DNA from: Metarhizium brunneum
Lineage: Eukaryota; Ascomycota; Sordariomycetes; Hypocreales; Clavicipitaceae
DNA: 64,000 nucleotides
Assembly (NCBI RefSeq): GCF_013426205.1
Contig: NC_089424.1
Location: 2,852,001 to 2,916,000, forward strand
Reading direction: 5' to 3'
The notes beneath the pieces are model-generated. The model saw only the letters and a program-made list of their open reading frames with translations, was not told the origin of the DNA and did no database searches. The translations under genes and the position numbers were made by a program. This document shows, in pieces, positions 9,878 through 20,941 of the stretch. Every line of letters starts with the position of its first letter. The first letter of the stretch is position 1.

Positions 9878-11558
9878 TTACAACAAGGCTGAGAAAACGA
9901 CAGCCACGCCCAGGAGGAGAGTAGCGGCAACGGAGGAGGAGGGAGCAAGGCGGCCAGAGGCACTGGCCTTCTCTCCCGGTCCAGGCGCTGGTCATGTGTT
10001 AGTATCGACATGGACGTTGGGCCGAGCGTGTGCGGGGGATACGAACCGTCAGAGCCCTGGACGTTGGGGAAGGACTTGGCATCCTTTTGTATCTCGACCA
10101 CGTTGGAGCCGGTGGCGTTGGGGTTGGACTGGGCCAGGCCGATCTGCTGGTTGGCCATGTCGTAGGCGACGTAGGCGGAGCGCAGGAAGGTGTCGCCCAG
10201 CAGGTAGAACTGGTCGTCGCGGACGCCAAACGCCGACGAGCCCCCCAGGCCAAAGAGACAGGCGCGGGTCCAGCTCCTGAAGCCAGAGGGCGCATCGCTG
10301 CTCCTGAGGATCTGCTGCAGCTCGTCGGGGAGGCTGTCGATGGCCATGTCGGCAATGGGGACCTTGATTGTCTTGTTGTCAAACTCGAAGCTGATGAGGA
10401 TGCCGTCGCCCTTGCTGCCCTTCCAGGCACAGTCGATCATGGGGGGCGCGGCCTGGCCCTGGATCTGGACCACGATGACGCCGAACTTGTCCTGGATGGG
10501 CTTGACGAGGGAGTCGGGTATCAGAGAGATGGTGGAGCCCGAGTCCAGGATGCCGACCGACTGGGCAGCGACGGAGGGGACCTTGACGCCCGTGGCTGAG
10601 ACGGACTTGATGGCCACGGCATACGAGGTGACGTTGGTGTCCTCGGCGTTGGGCATGGGCTTGATGGGGAGAGTCGCCAGGCTGCCGAGGAACTTGGCAG
10701 AGTCGATGCCGCCGAAGAGGATGGTGCCGGACGTGGCATCGAGGTCGTTCTGCACGCCGTGTTAGCAAAGCCGAAGCCCTCTGCGGGCAAGCAGCTGTGG
10801 CAAACGCACCAAGTACAAACTGAAGCTTGGATGGGCAATGACGCCCTCGCTGACCATGTTGTCGATGATGGTAGGGTACTTGTTGGGCGTGGCGACGTTG
10901 ATGCTGAAGCCCAGGCCCATGATGCCCGTGGGGCGGGTGGACGAGATGGCGAGGCCCAGCTGCTGGTTGGCGATTTCATGGCCCCCAATGGTGACGGTGT
11001 CGTTGAAGTAATCGCCCGCGATGCGCCGCTGGTCGAGGTAGGTGATGTTGAAGCCGCCTTGGTCGACGAGCGTGTACGTCTTGCTGTCTCGGGGGTTGAC
11101 TGGCCACCAAATGTTAGCCTTCTTGCGCGGGCTTGACGGGCGCACCAAAAAATAAAATAACCACAATGTCGAACACGGCGGTTCATACATGCTCATTCCT
11201 GGGCGGACGTACAAGTGGTGGTGCAATAGCCCGCCTCCGACTGCGCCGTGGCGCTCCTGCAGTACCGCGTCTGGGGCGAGTTCATCCAGGTATCGCTGCT
11301 GCCCGTGTCGAGCTGGAAAGTAAGATTCTGGCCCGGCGTGCCAATGGCAAAGTTGGCATAGTAGCCGGCGGCGGTGATGTTGTTCAGGGCCGTCAGCTCG
11401 GCGGTCCCGTTGTCAGCGGCACGACGGGAAATCGCCCGGCCAAGCAGCCGGTAGTGCTCCTCGCTGGGGCCTCGCCGTTCGAGAGGAACCGAGAGCGTGC
11501 CCGCGGAAACCGTTGCAACGGCGCCCAGCACAAGCGCCACGTGGTGGAGTGAGGGCAT
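9878..11558 (-). CDS. GPI-anchored aspartic protease (yapsin/candidapepsin-like)
   Basis: Exons on the minus strand are 11558-11213, 11099-10810, 10749-10047 and 9987-9878 (482 residues; introns 113, 60 and 59 nt, phases consistent). The start was set at MPSLHHVALVLGAVATVSAG, a clear signal peptide; an upstream in-frame extension lacks one. Both catalytic motifs of pepsin-type proteases are present: DTGSSDTWM near residue 89 and DSGSTISLIP in exon 3. The last intron (9988-10046, branch ACTAAC) was chosen because splicing gives a Ser/Gly-rich stretch and a hydrophobic end (ATLLLGVAVVFSALL), a typical GPI signal. Without it the frame runs on into unrelated sequence to 9802. The protein should be secreted and held at the membrane or wall. 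By family, such enzymes process surface proteins or digest external protein at acid pH. Confidence 0.9.
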
Positions 11559-12797
11559 CGTGAAGTCAATTCGTCTCTCTGGCAGGCCGGGGGAGAGGTG
11601 GTGCTTAGCTTGCAGGCACAGAAACGACACCAGCTCCCCAAACCGCTGGGCCGCGACGCATATAAGTAGCATGTATCAACCCCAGCCGGCCGATGAAGCA
11701 GCCGCATCATGCGGCTGATGAATAAATAGATTACGTAGCTCAGCCCCCGCCCCAGGAGCACCTAGTACTCCGTACTGGGCGGACAAACGGTGGTGGCGAC
11801 CGATCCATGCCTCGCGGAAATAAATAACGTACTACAATGACCCATCCGACTGCAGACCCAAAAAAAGAGCTGAGCCACGCAGATCTGCATGTCATGGCAC
11901 TAGTCGTCATCGCGCTGGCTTACGGGCGGAGCACTAGCCACACCACCGCTGTGGCCACCAGCTGTCAGCTGCCGGGTGGACAACGGCGGCCAATATATGG
12001 CGCAGCTGGGGTGGCTGTGGCTCGCTGTCCAAGTGCAAGGCGTTTGCGTTTCCGTGCAAATAAAGAATGAATTGAATAAATGGAAAAGGACGAACCCCTC
12101 CCTTTCACGTCATCCCAGCCGCCGCGGGTCCGGGCCTGGGCTCCATCCTGTGGAGGCAAAAAGTGGCAGCGGGCCCCATGCAACTGGGGATGCACAGCCC
12201 TACCACCTGCCTTCCTTGTGCCTTGGCCGAGTCCTCCACTGTACTCCGTACTCCGTAGTACTTAATTAATGCGGCTTACCTGCATCGAGCAGCCGCCGAT
12301 TTGCCTGCCTAGGAACTGCCTGACCTGGGTTCCAGGGTGATGACTCAATGCTCATCTCCTGGCGGCTCGGCCGTTGCTCCATTCGGCGTTTTTTCATTTT
12401 AATACGGAGTACTACTAGCATGTACGTAGTCAGCTTGAGCCTCAACAGCGCCAGGAAGAGGATGCGGCCCGCTTTGGGCGGCTGACCATTCCACCTTGCC
12501 CAAAACAAGCAGCCGGGACAGATGGCAGCCTTGTCTTGAATTCCCAGAAACACCTGCTCCCATCAGGCCCTAAACGCGGTGGGTGTGTGGCAAATGCTGT
12601 GCGAGACGTTTGACCTTGCGGCCGGGAGATGCAAAGGAGACTGGAGGCAAATATACAACCAGATCAAGGCATCGCACTCTACAACAAAACATGCCACAGC
12701 TCACAGCTCACGCCAGTGCAAGCGAATGCTTCTCAATGGGCAAATATATTCTGCCAGACTGTGCCTGATTTTGCCACTTGTACACTATTGAACAACA
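11559..12797. other. intergenic region: protease promoter, RBM5-like 3' flank
   Basis: No gene is supported. A TATA-like element (CTTATATG on minus) lies about 100 nt upstream of the protease start. TACTCCGTA-type motifs occur at 11766-11774, 12242-12257 (overlapping pair) and 12403-12411, the densest group in the window. Confidence 0.55.
12242..12257 (+). repeat. overlapping TACTCCGTA pair (7-bp period)
   Basis: TACTCCGTA at 12242-12250 overlaps a second copy at 12249-12257. It is the mirror-strand form of the pair at 1742. Confidence 0.8.
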
Positions 12798-15581
12798 TCA
12801 GTTCATCTGATTATACCGCTCCCTCGCCTTATCCTGCACCGTAGTCAAATAATCCGAGTAAGAGCCCTTGGTCTTGCGTTCCGCCAACTCTGCCGCATCG
12901 CCCAAGTTACTCCCCTCGGCACCCAACCCCACGCCTTCTTGGTACGCATTCGTAGCAATCGCCTCTGTGCGGCCGTCGTTATTCGCCCCCAAGCCTACAC
13001 CTGTTGTCCAGCCCATCTTGGCAAGCATCCCTGCTCCTTTGGATGCAGCCTTGACCGCGGGCTTTGCTTCCTCGGCTGGTTTCTTCGATTCAGTCTTGGG
13101 CTTGGGGGCCTGAGAGGGCCTGTTGGGCTGGTTGTAAATGTCGCGCCGTTCCTTGGCCCTGTCGCGATACTGGGTTACTTGGGCATCCTGTTTCTGCCGT
13201 TTGTCGCGCGTCGCGAGTCGCGGGAGGGCCGCCTTGACTTTCTCGCTGTCTTCCATGGCGGATCTGTGGTTCCGCGACTTTTCGTGAATGTTGACTTCGT
13301 CGATGGACTTGTACTTGCGCATGCAGATGAGGCACATGAGTCTTTCTCTGTCCATGTACGTCTCTTCTTTCGGGGTGGTGCTTTCCGGTGCGTGCTGCGG
13401 TGAGCTTGGTGGTGGGGTTGCCTGGGCAGTGGGCGATTTCGCGCGTGGCGATGGGTGTCTTGCGGACGTTGGGGGGGCTGAGGGAGCCCCGAGTTTTGTA
13501 GAGTTTGACAGTGAAATCTTGATCGGCGCCGATTTGGTGGTTGAGTCGGGTTGGCCGTTGGAGGCGTCGCCGCCTTCTTCGACGCCGCGGAGCTCGTCGT
13601 GTTTCCTCTGCCATACTGCCATTTGGCCTGCCATGGGGACCGACTTTTTGGCCGCGGACGTGGCTAAGCTCCCTTCTGCTTTGCGCTTCTTCTGCTTCTT
13701 GTCGCCCTGTTCGTCCTCGGTAGATTTGGCGGCGTTGAGGTTGACGTCGGCGGGTGCTTCGGATGTGACTACTAGCTGGCTTGGAAATACGTGCATGTCC
13801 CGATATCGTACTCGGAGAGAGGGGTTGAAGAGCGGATTAAACGACATGTGTTCGATATTCGGCGCGATTTCGCGCTCCTCGGGTAGAAATACGCCCATGT
13901 GTGTTGGAGCAACGGTAACAGCACAGCCGGCAACAGTGAACGAGCGAGACATGCGAAACTTTGTCACCGCCGCGGCTGCATCCTCAAGGGTCCAGAACTC
14001 GGCAAAGCCGTATTTAAAGCTCTCCCCCGAGGTCACCTCGCGTATGAGAAACACGCGGTGCAATGACCCCGGCTTCGCACCGTAGCGAGAGACATCGGCT
14101 CCCGGGGCGGTTGACTTTAACTTGGTTGGCCCGTTGGTCGAGCTTTTTGGTTCTTCTGACTTTTCGAGGAGTTTGAGGTCTTTCGCGAGCATGTCTTCAG
14201 TCACGAATGATGCCAACGGATACACCACCAATATTTGCGACACGGCCTCAGCACGGTCAGCGACATCGGCCGCACCTGTGAGGCTTTGTTCCCAGTTGGT
14301 CGCTTCGATACCAGTTAGCTTATGGGTCGCGTCCGCGTAACGGATCGCTCATTCTTACCCGCTGGCTGAGTGCCGCATATTTTGCACCTTGTTCTCGTAG
14401 AAAAGTTCAAAAAGTCACACTAAAGAGGTCAGCCGATCTTTTCCCCGCATGGATTTGCAAACAAAATACGCACTTGTGGGCAAATCCAGTCGGCGGCTCG
14501 AATCTGCCGGGTGTCACCGTCATCGCGATTGCGGGCATAGTGAACATATGCTTCAAACTTGCCGTCTGGTGCGTCATCAGTCGGATGCTGGAGTTCAATG
14601 CGGATTTTGGGGAAATGCTCTTCAACGAAAGCAGTTGCTTGATCCACGTCTTCAAACTGAACAAATGCTCGTCGGTTTCCTGCTCATGGTATGAGTCGAA
14701 CGTCCGTCGGAAAAACCACCCGCCACTGGACTGACCTCTTGAAGATGAAAGTCTCACATCAATGGACGGAAATTCAGCCGCAATCGAGTTGGCAAGAAGG
14801 CTGTCGCGAACCTATCAACCACCATCAGTTTCAGCTGGCCAGTATGAATTGCCCGCAAGCAACAGTCGCTCTCACACACCTCTGCAGACGATATACTATA
14901 CGGCAGTCCCTCGAGGATTACCGTGTCTGTGGGTTTCCCAGCATCTCGCGGCCTGCTCCGGGACCGACTTCTGTAATGTCTGCCGTAAGGGCTACGGGAT
15001 CTCCCTCTACGACCATCATGGTGAGCATACTCGCCGCCGTCTCTGGGCTCGTCATCGTCATACCGTCCCCGCTGCCTGCCTTCATCACGGTTCCCATCGT
15101 CGTACATGTCCTCGTATGAATGACCCCGATCATCCAAATGTCTTGATCGATGACGGGGGCTCCGGTCTCGTCTTCTATACTCATCATCTGGGCCATCGTA
15201 GCGGTAATCATAATCCCTTTCGCCGCCCAGGTCTGGGTGATGACGTTGTGGTGCCTTCTCCCGTTGGTCGTCGTAGAAGTTGTGCCTTGGAGGAGACCTG
15301 GAATAGTCTCGACGCCCCGTGGGTAAGTTAGCGAACAAAACTTGTCTAGTCTTAATACAAAAAGCTCCATGACAAGAGGCTTGAAGGCTGTATCAGTCTC
15401 CACACAAGGCGCGGATCATGTCTTTACCATGACGCGATCGGTAATGGTCGTCCAGCCGGTCTTGGCCCTCTCGGTCTCTGCCTCTGCCTCGCGAGGCTCC
15501 CATGTTGTCGGGGTCGTTTCGATGCCGCCCTCGGTCGGGGGATCGTCCGTGATAATCGTCGCGCATGACGCCGATGTGCAT
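12798..15581 (-). CDS. RBM5/RBM10-like splicing regulator (RRM, RanBP2 zinc finger, RRM, C2H2, G-patch)
   Basis: Six exons on minus: 15581-15428, 15307-14880, 14811-14736, 14679-14474, 14419-14359 and 14275-12798 (800 residues; introns of 120, 68, 56, 54 and 83 nt). The first 175 residues are rich in RS, RD and RG dipeptides. RRM1 starts at about 179 (DTVILEGLPYSISSAE) and includes RRAFVQFEDVDQATAF. A RanBP2-type zinc finger at about 281-308 reads DWICPQCDFLNF then TRCKICG and is complete only after two introns are removed. RRM2 begins at about 320 (SQILVVYPLASFVTEDM). A C2H2-like finger (LMCLICMRKY...HEKSRNH) is near 620 and a G-patch (GMLAKMGWTTGVGLG...) near 722-765. The OCRE domain of animal RBM5 was not seen. 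By family it acts in early spliceosome assembly in the nucleus. The start could instead be the in-frame ATG at 15566. Confidence 0.9.
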
Positions 15582-15992
15582 GATACTTGGCGCGAAGATG
15601 CAACAAGGGAGAAACAAAAATCAGCAACGAAGTAGTGGTGTCTGTTGTGGTGGATAGCAGCTTGGAACTAAGTTTCAAGGGTCCGATTGGTGTGTGTGTG
15701 GCCCGTTGAAGATCTTAGTCATCCATCGACGTCAACAACTTTGAACTTACCCTGTTTGTTCACAACCTTCCGAAGCAACAGAGGGGATAGATTCTTTGTT
15801 GCTTGGTTTTGTTTCAACTTTCTCAAGATTTGGTTCAGAAAGCGAATTTTGGAATGTTTTTGCACTATTTCCTGGTTTAATACTTCACGGGGTAGTTTGG
15901 CAACATTCCCACACATCTGGGCTCTAACCGCCTTCATTCTCGGAGATCCCCGCTGCCCACTCCTTCTATTCACAACCCAAACCACCATCGTA
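15582..15992. promoter_or_regulatory. shared divergent promoter region
   Basis: These 411 bases separate the starts of the minus-strand splicing factor and the plus-strand molybdopterin synthase gene, so both promoters must fit here. No specific element was recognised. Confidence 0.6.
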
Positions 15993-16535
15993 ATGGCATC
16001 GCAAGACGAAGATGTATGGGAACTTTCATCGGAGGGCTGCTATGTTGCCCTAACAAGAGACCACCTCAATGTCCAAACCATAATGGACCGCGTCCGCAGC
16101 CCAGCGGCCGGCGCCATAGTCCTCTTCGCGGGTATGCTCACTCAGCACCTTCACCACAAAAACTCACGGCCTGACCTTGATTCAGGAACCACAAGAGACA
16201 GCTTTGCCGGCAAACCCGTCAAAGAACTCACATATACAGCGTATAACAAACTCGCCCTAAGGACGATGCTGGCTATTACCAAGGACTTAATAAACAAGCA
16301 CGGCCTCAAGGGCATAGCTATGATCCACCGTCTGGGCACCGTACCCATCGGCGAAGAGAGCATCTTGATTGCGGTATCGTCGCCGCATAGACAAGCAGCG
16401 TGGCGGGCCGGGGAGGAAGCTTTGGAGGAGTGCAAGTCAAAGGTTGAGGTGTGGAAGAGGGAAGAGTTTGATGGCGAGGAAGGTGTCTGGAGGGCGAACA
16501 GAGACGGAGCGATCGGCGAGAAGGTGAAATCATGA
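15993..16535 (+). CDS. cnxH: molybdopterin synthase large (catalytic) subunit, MoaE/MOCS2B
   Basis: Two exons, 15993-16131 and 16186-16535, encode 162 residues, a normal MoaE size. The enzyme adds sulfur to precursor Z (cPMP) to make molybdopterin, needed for nitrate reductase and other Mo enzymes. Seen: RVRSPAAGAIVLFAG followed after the intron by GTTRD, then ELTYTAYNKLA, the core motif HRLGTVPIGEESILIAVSSPHR and the lysine-rich VEVWKREEF. The intron (16132-16185, 54 nt, branch CTGAC) is a multiple of three without a stop, so a retained form would stay in frame but break the core after FAG. The start was chosen because the family begins just before the first beta strand; the open frame upstream is non-conserved. 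The symbol follows Aspergillus usage. Confidence 0.93.
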   Translation: MASQDEDVWELSSEGCYVALTRDHLNVQTIMDRVRSPAAGAIVLFAGMLTQHLHHKNSRPDLDSGTTRDSFAGKPVKELTYTAYNKLALRTMLAITKDLINKHGLKGIAMIHRLGTVPIGEESILIAVSSPHRQAAWRAGEEALEECKSKVEVWKREEFDGEEGVWRANRDGAIGEKVKS

Positions 16536-16727
16536 TCTACAATTTCCTTTTTCTGTATAAATGTCATGACTCCGTACTAAATTGATGCTGTGCCACCTAA
16601 AATGCATTTTGTCGCGTCCTCGCCACCAGCGCAAAGCACTCTTCACCCATAAACGCCGTCTTCATCATATGACGCATTTCAGCGTAATTCATCTTCTTGG
16701 CCCAAATAAGTCTATTCATGTTTGCTG

Positions 16728-17945
16728 TTACTTGGAGTACACTGGCGGCGGTTCTCTGAGAAACTCCATCGGACACGGGGGCGGGTCCGAGCCGCAACAT
16801 CGGCCGTACATGACTGTAAAATGTTAGCCAGCGAGAAAGAGCGGGTTGTTTGCAAGAAATGAAGAACTAACCGATATGCCCGCCATAAGCATCCATAAAT
16901 GTCACATCGACGCCTAAGCCCTGCACGTCGATATCCTCCGTCAAAGCGGAGGGGTATACGACAATGCCGTACTCGGCATGCAGGACTTTCCAAAACTCGA
17001 ATGGCAGTCTGGATAGAATTAGCGCCCATCAAACCACAGCGGCGATAGCCAAGGGGGAGAATTGGGCAAAGAAGGCTCAACGTACTGGTATTGACCATGC
17101 TTGACGCAAGCATGCACAAATAAGCACACGGTCTCCAGAACCAGTATGCCACCCTTGGCAGCTTCTTCCAACTGGTCATTGCCCCAGTCATAGATTCGTT
17201 TTAAGCGCTCCTTGGAATAGAGCATGGCAATTGTCCAGCCTTTGGCGATCTTTTCAATGTCTCGTTCCGGGCACATGTTTGAGGTTTGGTCGCACGTATA
17301 TGCTTGTATGTTGAGGCACAAATCCGAGTCGAAAATTGAAAGCATGGAAACTACAGAGATTGAGGGAATAGTAGAGGAAAATAAAGTAAAAGAGAGAAAA
17401 AATAGAGACAAGAAGAAGATATCGTCGCCAAACTGTCGATAAAGGTTCCCACGAGACCATGATGCTCTACCCATCAAGGTGCCCATGCGACGCCAAGTAG
17501 CGTCAGCGGCCCTTTGGCATTGGGAGGATCCGCTTGCAGGTCTTGCCCATTTTTCAAAGAGACTGCCTTTGTGCGTATCGATGGAGGGATGATGTGATGC
17601 ATGGGGTGGTTTGTAATCCGCAGGTAGACAGGCACTCTTTTGACTTGGGATGCGATTGTTGGAACTTGGAAGTGGAGACGATTTGTCTCGAGTATATATA
17701 GAATAGGGTTAGGCGCACTCTTTAGTCTTGCTTATGCTCTCAATATACTCACCCGTGTAAATCATGTCAAAGGCCGAAAGCCCTGAACCTGCTGCCATCT
17801 TCCGCGGGATACGCATATTGGAAGATGCAAACGTTGGCCATTGCCCTTGGGTGACCAAATTCATGCCTGGCAGGGCATTGACCGAGAGTGTCGATATGAC
17901 TCGCGAAGTTGGCCATCTACGGCATTTTTCAGACTGCAAACTCAT
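16728..17945 (-). CDS. unrecognised five-exon gene, hypothetical protein
   Basis: I do not recognise this family. A phase-consistent model on minus is 17945-17753, 17566-17471, 17350-17086, 17008-16872 and 16813-16728 (258 residues; introns 186, 120, 77 and 58 nt). The last three exons are the firmest: the introns have donors GTACGT and GTTAGT with clean CAG acceptors, and intron 2 ends in a pyrimidine tract plus TGTAG. The C-terminal half looks like folded globular protein (ERLKRIYDWGNDQLEEAAKG, then LPFEFWKVLHAEYGIVVYP, then DVTFMDAYGGHI) and ends in a Pro/Cys tail (CCGSDPPPCPMEF...). No signal peptide or membrane segment is seen in this model. Starts at 17864, 17345 or 17276 are also possible. 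Exons 1-2 are weakly supported. Confidence 0.45.
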
Positions 17946-18382
17946 GCAAGATGCGCGTGCGCGCTACACGTCAAAAGACGCATAACTCTTGTCTATCTGT
18001 GGCCACGTATTGCCTCCAAAACTACCACAGAGGCGGTCATCTTGCATTCCATCAGTGCCCGGACGCGGAGCAGAGGGCCAGAAAGAACTGCGCTTCTGAC
18101 GGCGTTTGTCTGTGCGCGTGGAGGTATTGCAACGTCAATAGCGAAGAGGACGGCCATGAGAGAGTGCAGGACTGCGCGGAGGCACGAGAAATGGAACTTT
18201 GGAACCAGGCAGGTACATTGACTCATTAGAAAGTACCTAGGTACGTACAGTAATCATGTCAAGCATTGCATGTACGCTTCCAACACGCATGTAAACTAAA
18301 TCGTCAAAACATTACGCCCGAGTTCTATATACACTCACATTTGGCCTCATCATGGCATTGCTACCATGCACACTGCCCCGTT
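17946..18382. other. short gap before ferric reductase 3' end
   Basis: It holds an open plus-strand frame (17909-18229) with several cysteines but no family resemblance. Otherwise nothing is seen except the 3' flank of the ferric reductase gene. Confidence 0.4.
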
Positions 18383-20941
18383 TTACAAGGCATAGTTCTC
18401 AGCGTGGAGAAAGATTTCCTCCAGCTCGTCATCTCCCCAAATCTCTGCCTGCAACATCGCCACTGTGTTTGCGACTCCAACTCTCATTGAGGGAGGCCCG
18501 CAAACAAACACGGCTGTTCTTCTGCCCAGAATGCCCCGTCCATCCACGCCGCCCGTTGCCCACTCCTTGAGCATGTAGCCCAGATCAGGCCGGCCGTACT
18601 CCATTGACCACCCGCCGTCGATTTCATGTGGAATAGGGAAAGCCGATCTCATCAAATTCTTTTGGAATTCGGTCGGTGTTTCTGGGAAACCAAAGTCGAA
18701 CCCGGCCGGCGGGCCAATAGTAGACGTCGGTCGTTGCTTGGCATTCTCTGGATTGGCAGGTTGCCGTAAGTGCGCGAGTTCGGGAGCTCGCACAGGATAT
18801 GGCTCTTGGGGCTCTGGGATACTGAGAGCAGGCTTACTGGGATTTGGGGGAGCGTAGTTGAAGTGAGGAGGATTTTCTTTATGAAGAGACGGGAAGTGGA
18901 ATTCTTCGGGTTGTTTGACATCGTCGTCTTCGAGCTTCTTATCTTCAGGGTACCCATTAGGTCCGAGGCGACTCGAGGGTGGCCCTGGGGGAGGAGGAGG
19001 ATACTGGTGTGGTTGAAGGTACTTTTGCTGGGGGAGAGCAGTGATGCGATCCTGATTCTCCTCACGGAGTTCACGTTCCCTCTCAGGATCACCCTCGGCC
19101 TCGGCTTGGATCAGAGCCGAGTTACGCTTGGAAGCAATACCAGCCACGAATCCGTCCAACTTGTCGTGTAACATATGGTTGAGGGCTCGAGGGTTTTGCC
19201 CATTAATAGGAGCGGTCATTTGGCCAGCATCTCGGTGGCGAACGGCTCCGGTAATAAAAAACTTGCAAGTTACACTCTCCGGGGGTGCTGCTTCCCGACA
19301 AATCCGGAGTTCTTCTCGGAACCAATCCATAGCCTCGAATCTCTTGAATGCCCAAACGACCACCACTTTTCTCGTGATAGCTTTGCCATCGCGCATGCGC
19401 TTAATGAGGTTGAGGAGCTGCGACATTAATGAAGTTATCCCACTGCCACCCGCGATGAGAATGCAGGTGTCAAAGGCCGCCAGGTCCCTGCGCATGCCGC
19501 CGTAGGGCCCATCCAAGAAGGCTCTGTACGTGTGAAAGGGTCCTTTGGCAATGGCTGTATCCAGAACCTTCCGTGTGAATCCCTTGAATGGCTTGAAAAC
19601 AAGAACGCAATCGCGATAATTCTCGCCGTACTCGGATGGAAAGTCCTCGCTGCAAAGAGATGAAATGGTAAATGGATGATTATCCAGAACAGATATGCCG
19701 GGCATTCTGAGGTACACGTATTGACCAGGCCTCCATCTCATCTGGGTAGGGATCGTAATTTTGATTGCGTTTTCGGACATGAGAGTGACAGCAGCCTCGT
19801 CGCCAACCAGGAAGGCGTTGCGCCATGGCTTCAACCAGTTGAGTTTAAAAACACGCATAAAATAGGCAAACACCCAGATGACAATGGTGGCATAGAGGTA
19901 ATCCCAAGTCAAGAGGGCATTTTTCGTGTGCCAGAACAAGAGGCCAACATATACAACGCCAGCTGGCACATGAAGAATGACAAACATTTCGTACGCAACT
20001 CGTCGGATCCAAGGAAGTGACGCCACACAAAGCCAAATCAACGGTACAATGCAGGCAATTCCCGTCCCATATATCATGCCGCTGCCGTCGGGGAATAGCT
20101 GGTTGAAGACAGTCATGCCGTCATCCTTCCAGACAGGCTGAATGTAGAAAGGGACCATGTGAACGACCGACAGGAACAGGCATAGATACCCCAGCCAACG
20201 ATGGAACACATTGAGACGTTCTGGCCCAATGCCAATGATTAGGGTAAGGATATTTGCCTTCATACTAGTAATGATGATCCATGGTGTCATGGCGACTGCG
20301 AGCATCCCTGATCGGATAGCCACCGGTGGTGAGCCGAAGCGGATGCTATCCCAATACAACGGCTGTTGAAGAAAGCAGTACAGGGTGACAAAGATGAGGG
20401 CAATGAAGCCGCAAGCTAACACGGCTAGAGATGAAAATGTAAAGCGATTCTTTCCCCATACAATGTCTGGAATGGGCCGGTAGAAGACCCATCGGAACAG
20501 AGCTAGAGTATCGTTGACGATACCGACGGACGAGAAATGAGCCTTCGGCCGGAATTGTCTGTTTCCCAGGCCGGGCCCGTCGGGGAAAAACTGCTGTGAC
20601 TGGCCCGTTTGTACGGCCATGGCATAGTCGGCCTCGATGCTATATAGGTTTCGGTAATGGTCTTCAACCTCTTGCTTATAAATGGCTTGGCGAATTTTGT
20701 CTTGCCAGTAATGCCAAATACGAACTATGAGGACACATCCCATTAAACTGAGGGCGAAGTACGTCCATCCTAATCCATATTTACCAGACTGGCTCCAGGG
20801 ATCAACGGCATTCGCCTGCAACAGCCCCGGCGGGCTCGTAGGCGTCAAAGGAATCTTGATGCGCTTAGTAAGGTGCGACAAGGAACGGCCGACCTGGGCG
20901 GCCGCATCTCGGATTGATATAGTCTGGAAGCTCGGAGCCAT
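18383..20941 (-). CDS. ferric reductase, FRE family transmembrane component
   Basis: This intronless 852-residue frame begins MAPSFQTISIRDAAAQ. It moves electrons from NADPH through FAD and two haems across the plasma membrane to reduce external Fe(III) or Cu(II) before uptake. Seen: a hydrophobic segment near residue 57-75; a ferric-reductase membrane core at about 165-400 with paired histidines in HRWLGYLCLFLSVVH and HVPAGVVYVGLLFWH; the FAD-binding HPFTISSL; an NADPH site GGSGITS; and a distal CGPPSMRVG near the C-terminus. Between the last two lies a Pro/Glu-rich insertion (about 620-760) that includes PPPPPGPPSSRLG. The insertion is low-complexity and probably disordered. It lengthens the protein beyond about 700 residues. 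No iron-responsive promoter site could be assigned. Confidence 0.95.
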   Translation of the reverse strand: MAPSFQTISIRDAAAQVGRSLSHLTKRIKIPLTPTSPPGLLQANAVDPWSQSGKYGLGWTYFALSLMGCVLIVRIWHYWQDKIRQAIYKQEVEDHYRNLYSIEADYAMAVQTGQSQQFFPDGPGLGNRQFRPKAHFSSVGIVNDTLALFRWVFYRPIPDIVWGKNRFTFSSLAVLACGFIALIFVTLYCFLQQPLYWDSIRFGSPPVAIRSGMLAVAMTPWIIITSMKANILTLIIGIGPERLNVFHRWLGYLCLFLSVVHMVPFYIQPVWKDDGMTVFNQLFPDGSGMIYGTGIACIVPLIWLCVASLPWIRRVAYEMFVILHVPAGVVYVGLLFWHTKNALLTWDYLYATIVIWVFAYFMRVFKLNWLKPWRNAFLVGDEAAVTLMSENAIKITIPTQMRWRPGQYVYLRMPGISVLDNHPFTISSLCSEDFPSEYGENYRDCVLVFKPFKGFTRKVLDTAIAKGPFHTYRAFLDGPYGGMRRDLAAFDTCILIAGGSGITSLMSQLLNLIKRMRDGKAITRKVVVVWAFKRFEAMDWFREELRICREAAPPESVTCKFFITGAVRHRDAGQMTAPINGQNPRALNHMLHDKLDGFVAGIASKRNSALIQAEAEGDPERERELREENQDRITALPQQKYLQPHQYPPPPPGPPSSRLGPNGYPEDKKLEDDDVKQPEEFHFPSLHKENPPHFNYAPPNPSKPALSIPEPQEPYPVRAPELAHLRQPANPENAKQRPTSTIGPPAGFDFGFPETPTEFQKNLMRSAFPIPHEIDGGWSMEYGRPDLGYMLKEWATGGVDGRGILGRRTAVFVCGPPSMRVGVANTVAMLQAEIWGDDELEEIFLHAENYAL

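Noticed and set aside
16597..16800. Alternative C-terminal frame (MLRLGPAPVSDGV...) for the unrecognised gene
   Set aside because: Joining at 16813 with the correct phase leads to the other frame, which ends at 16728. The alternative is out of phase.
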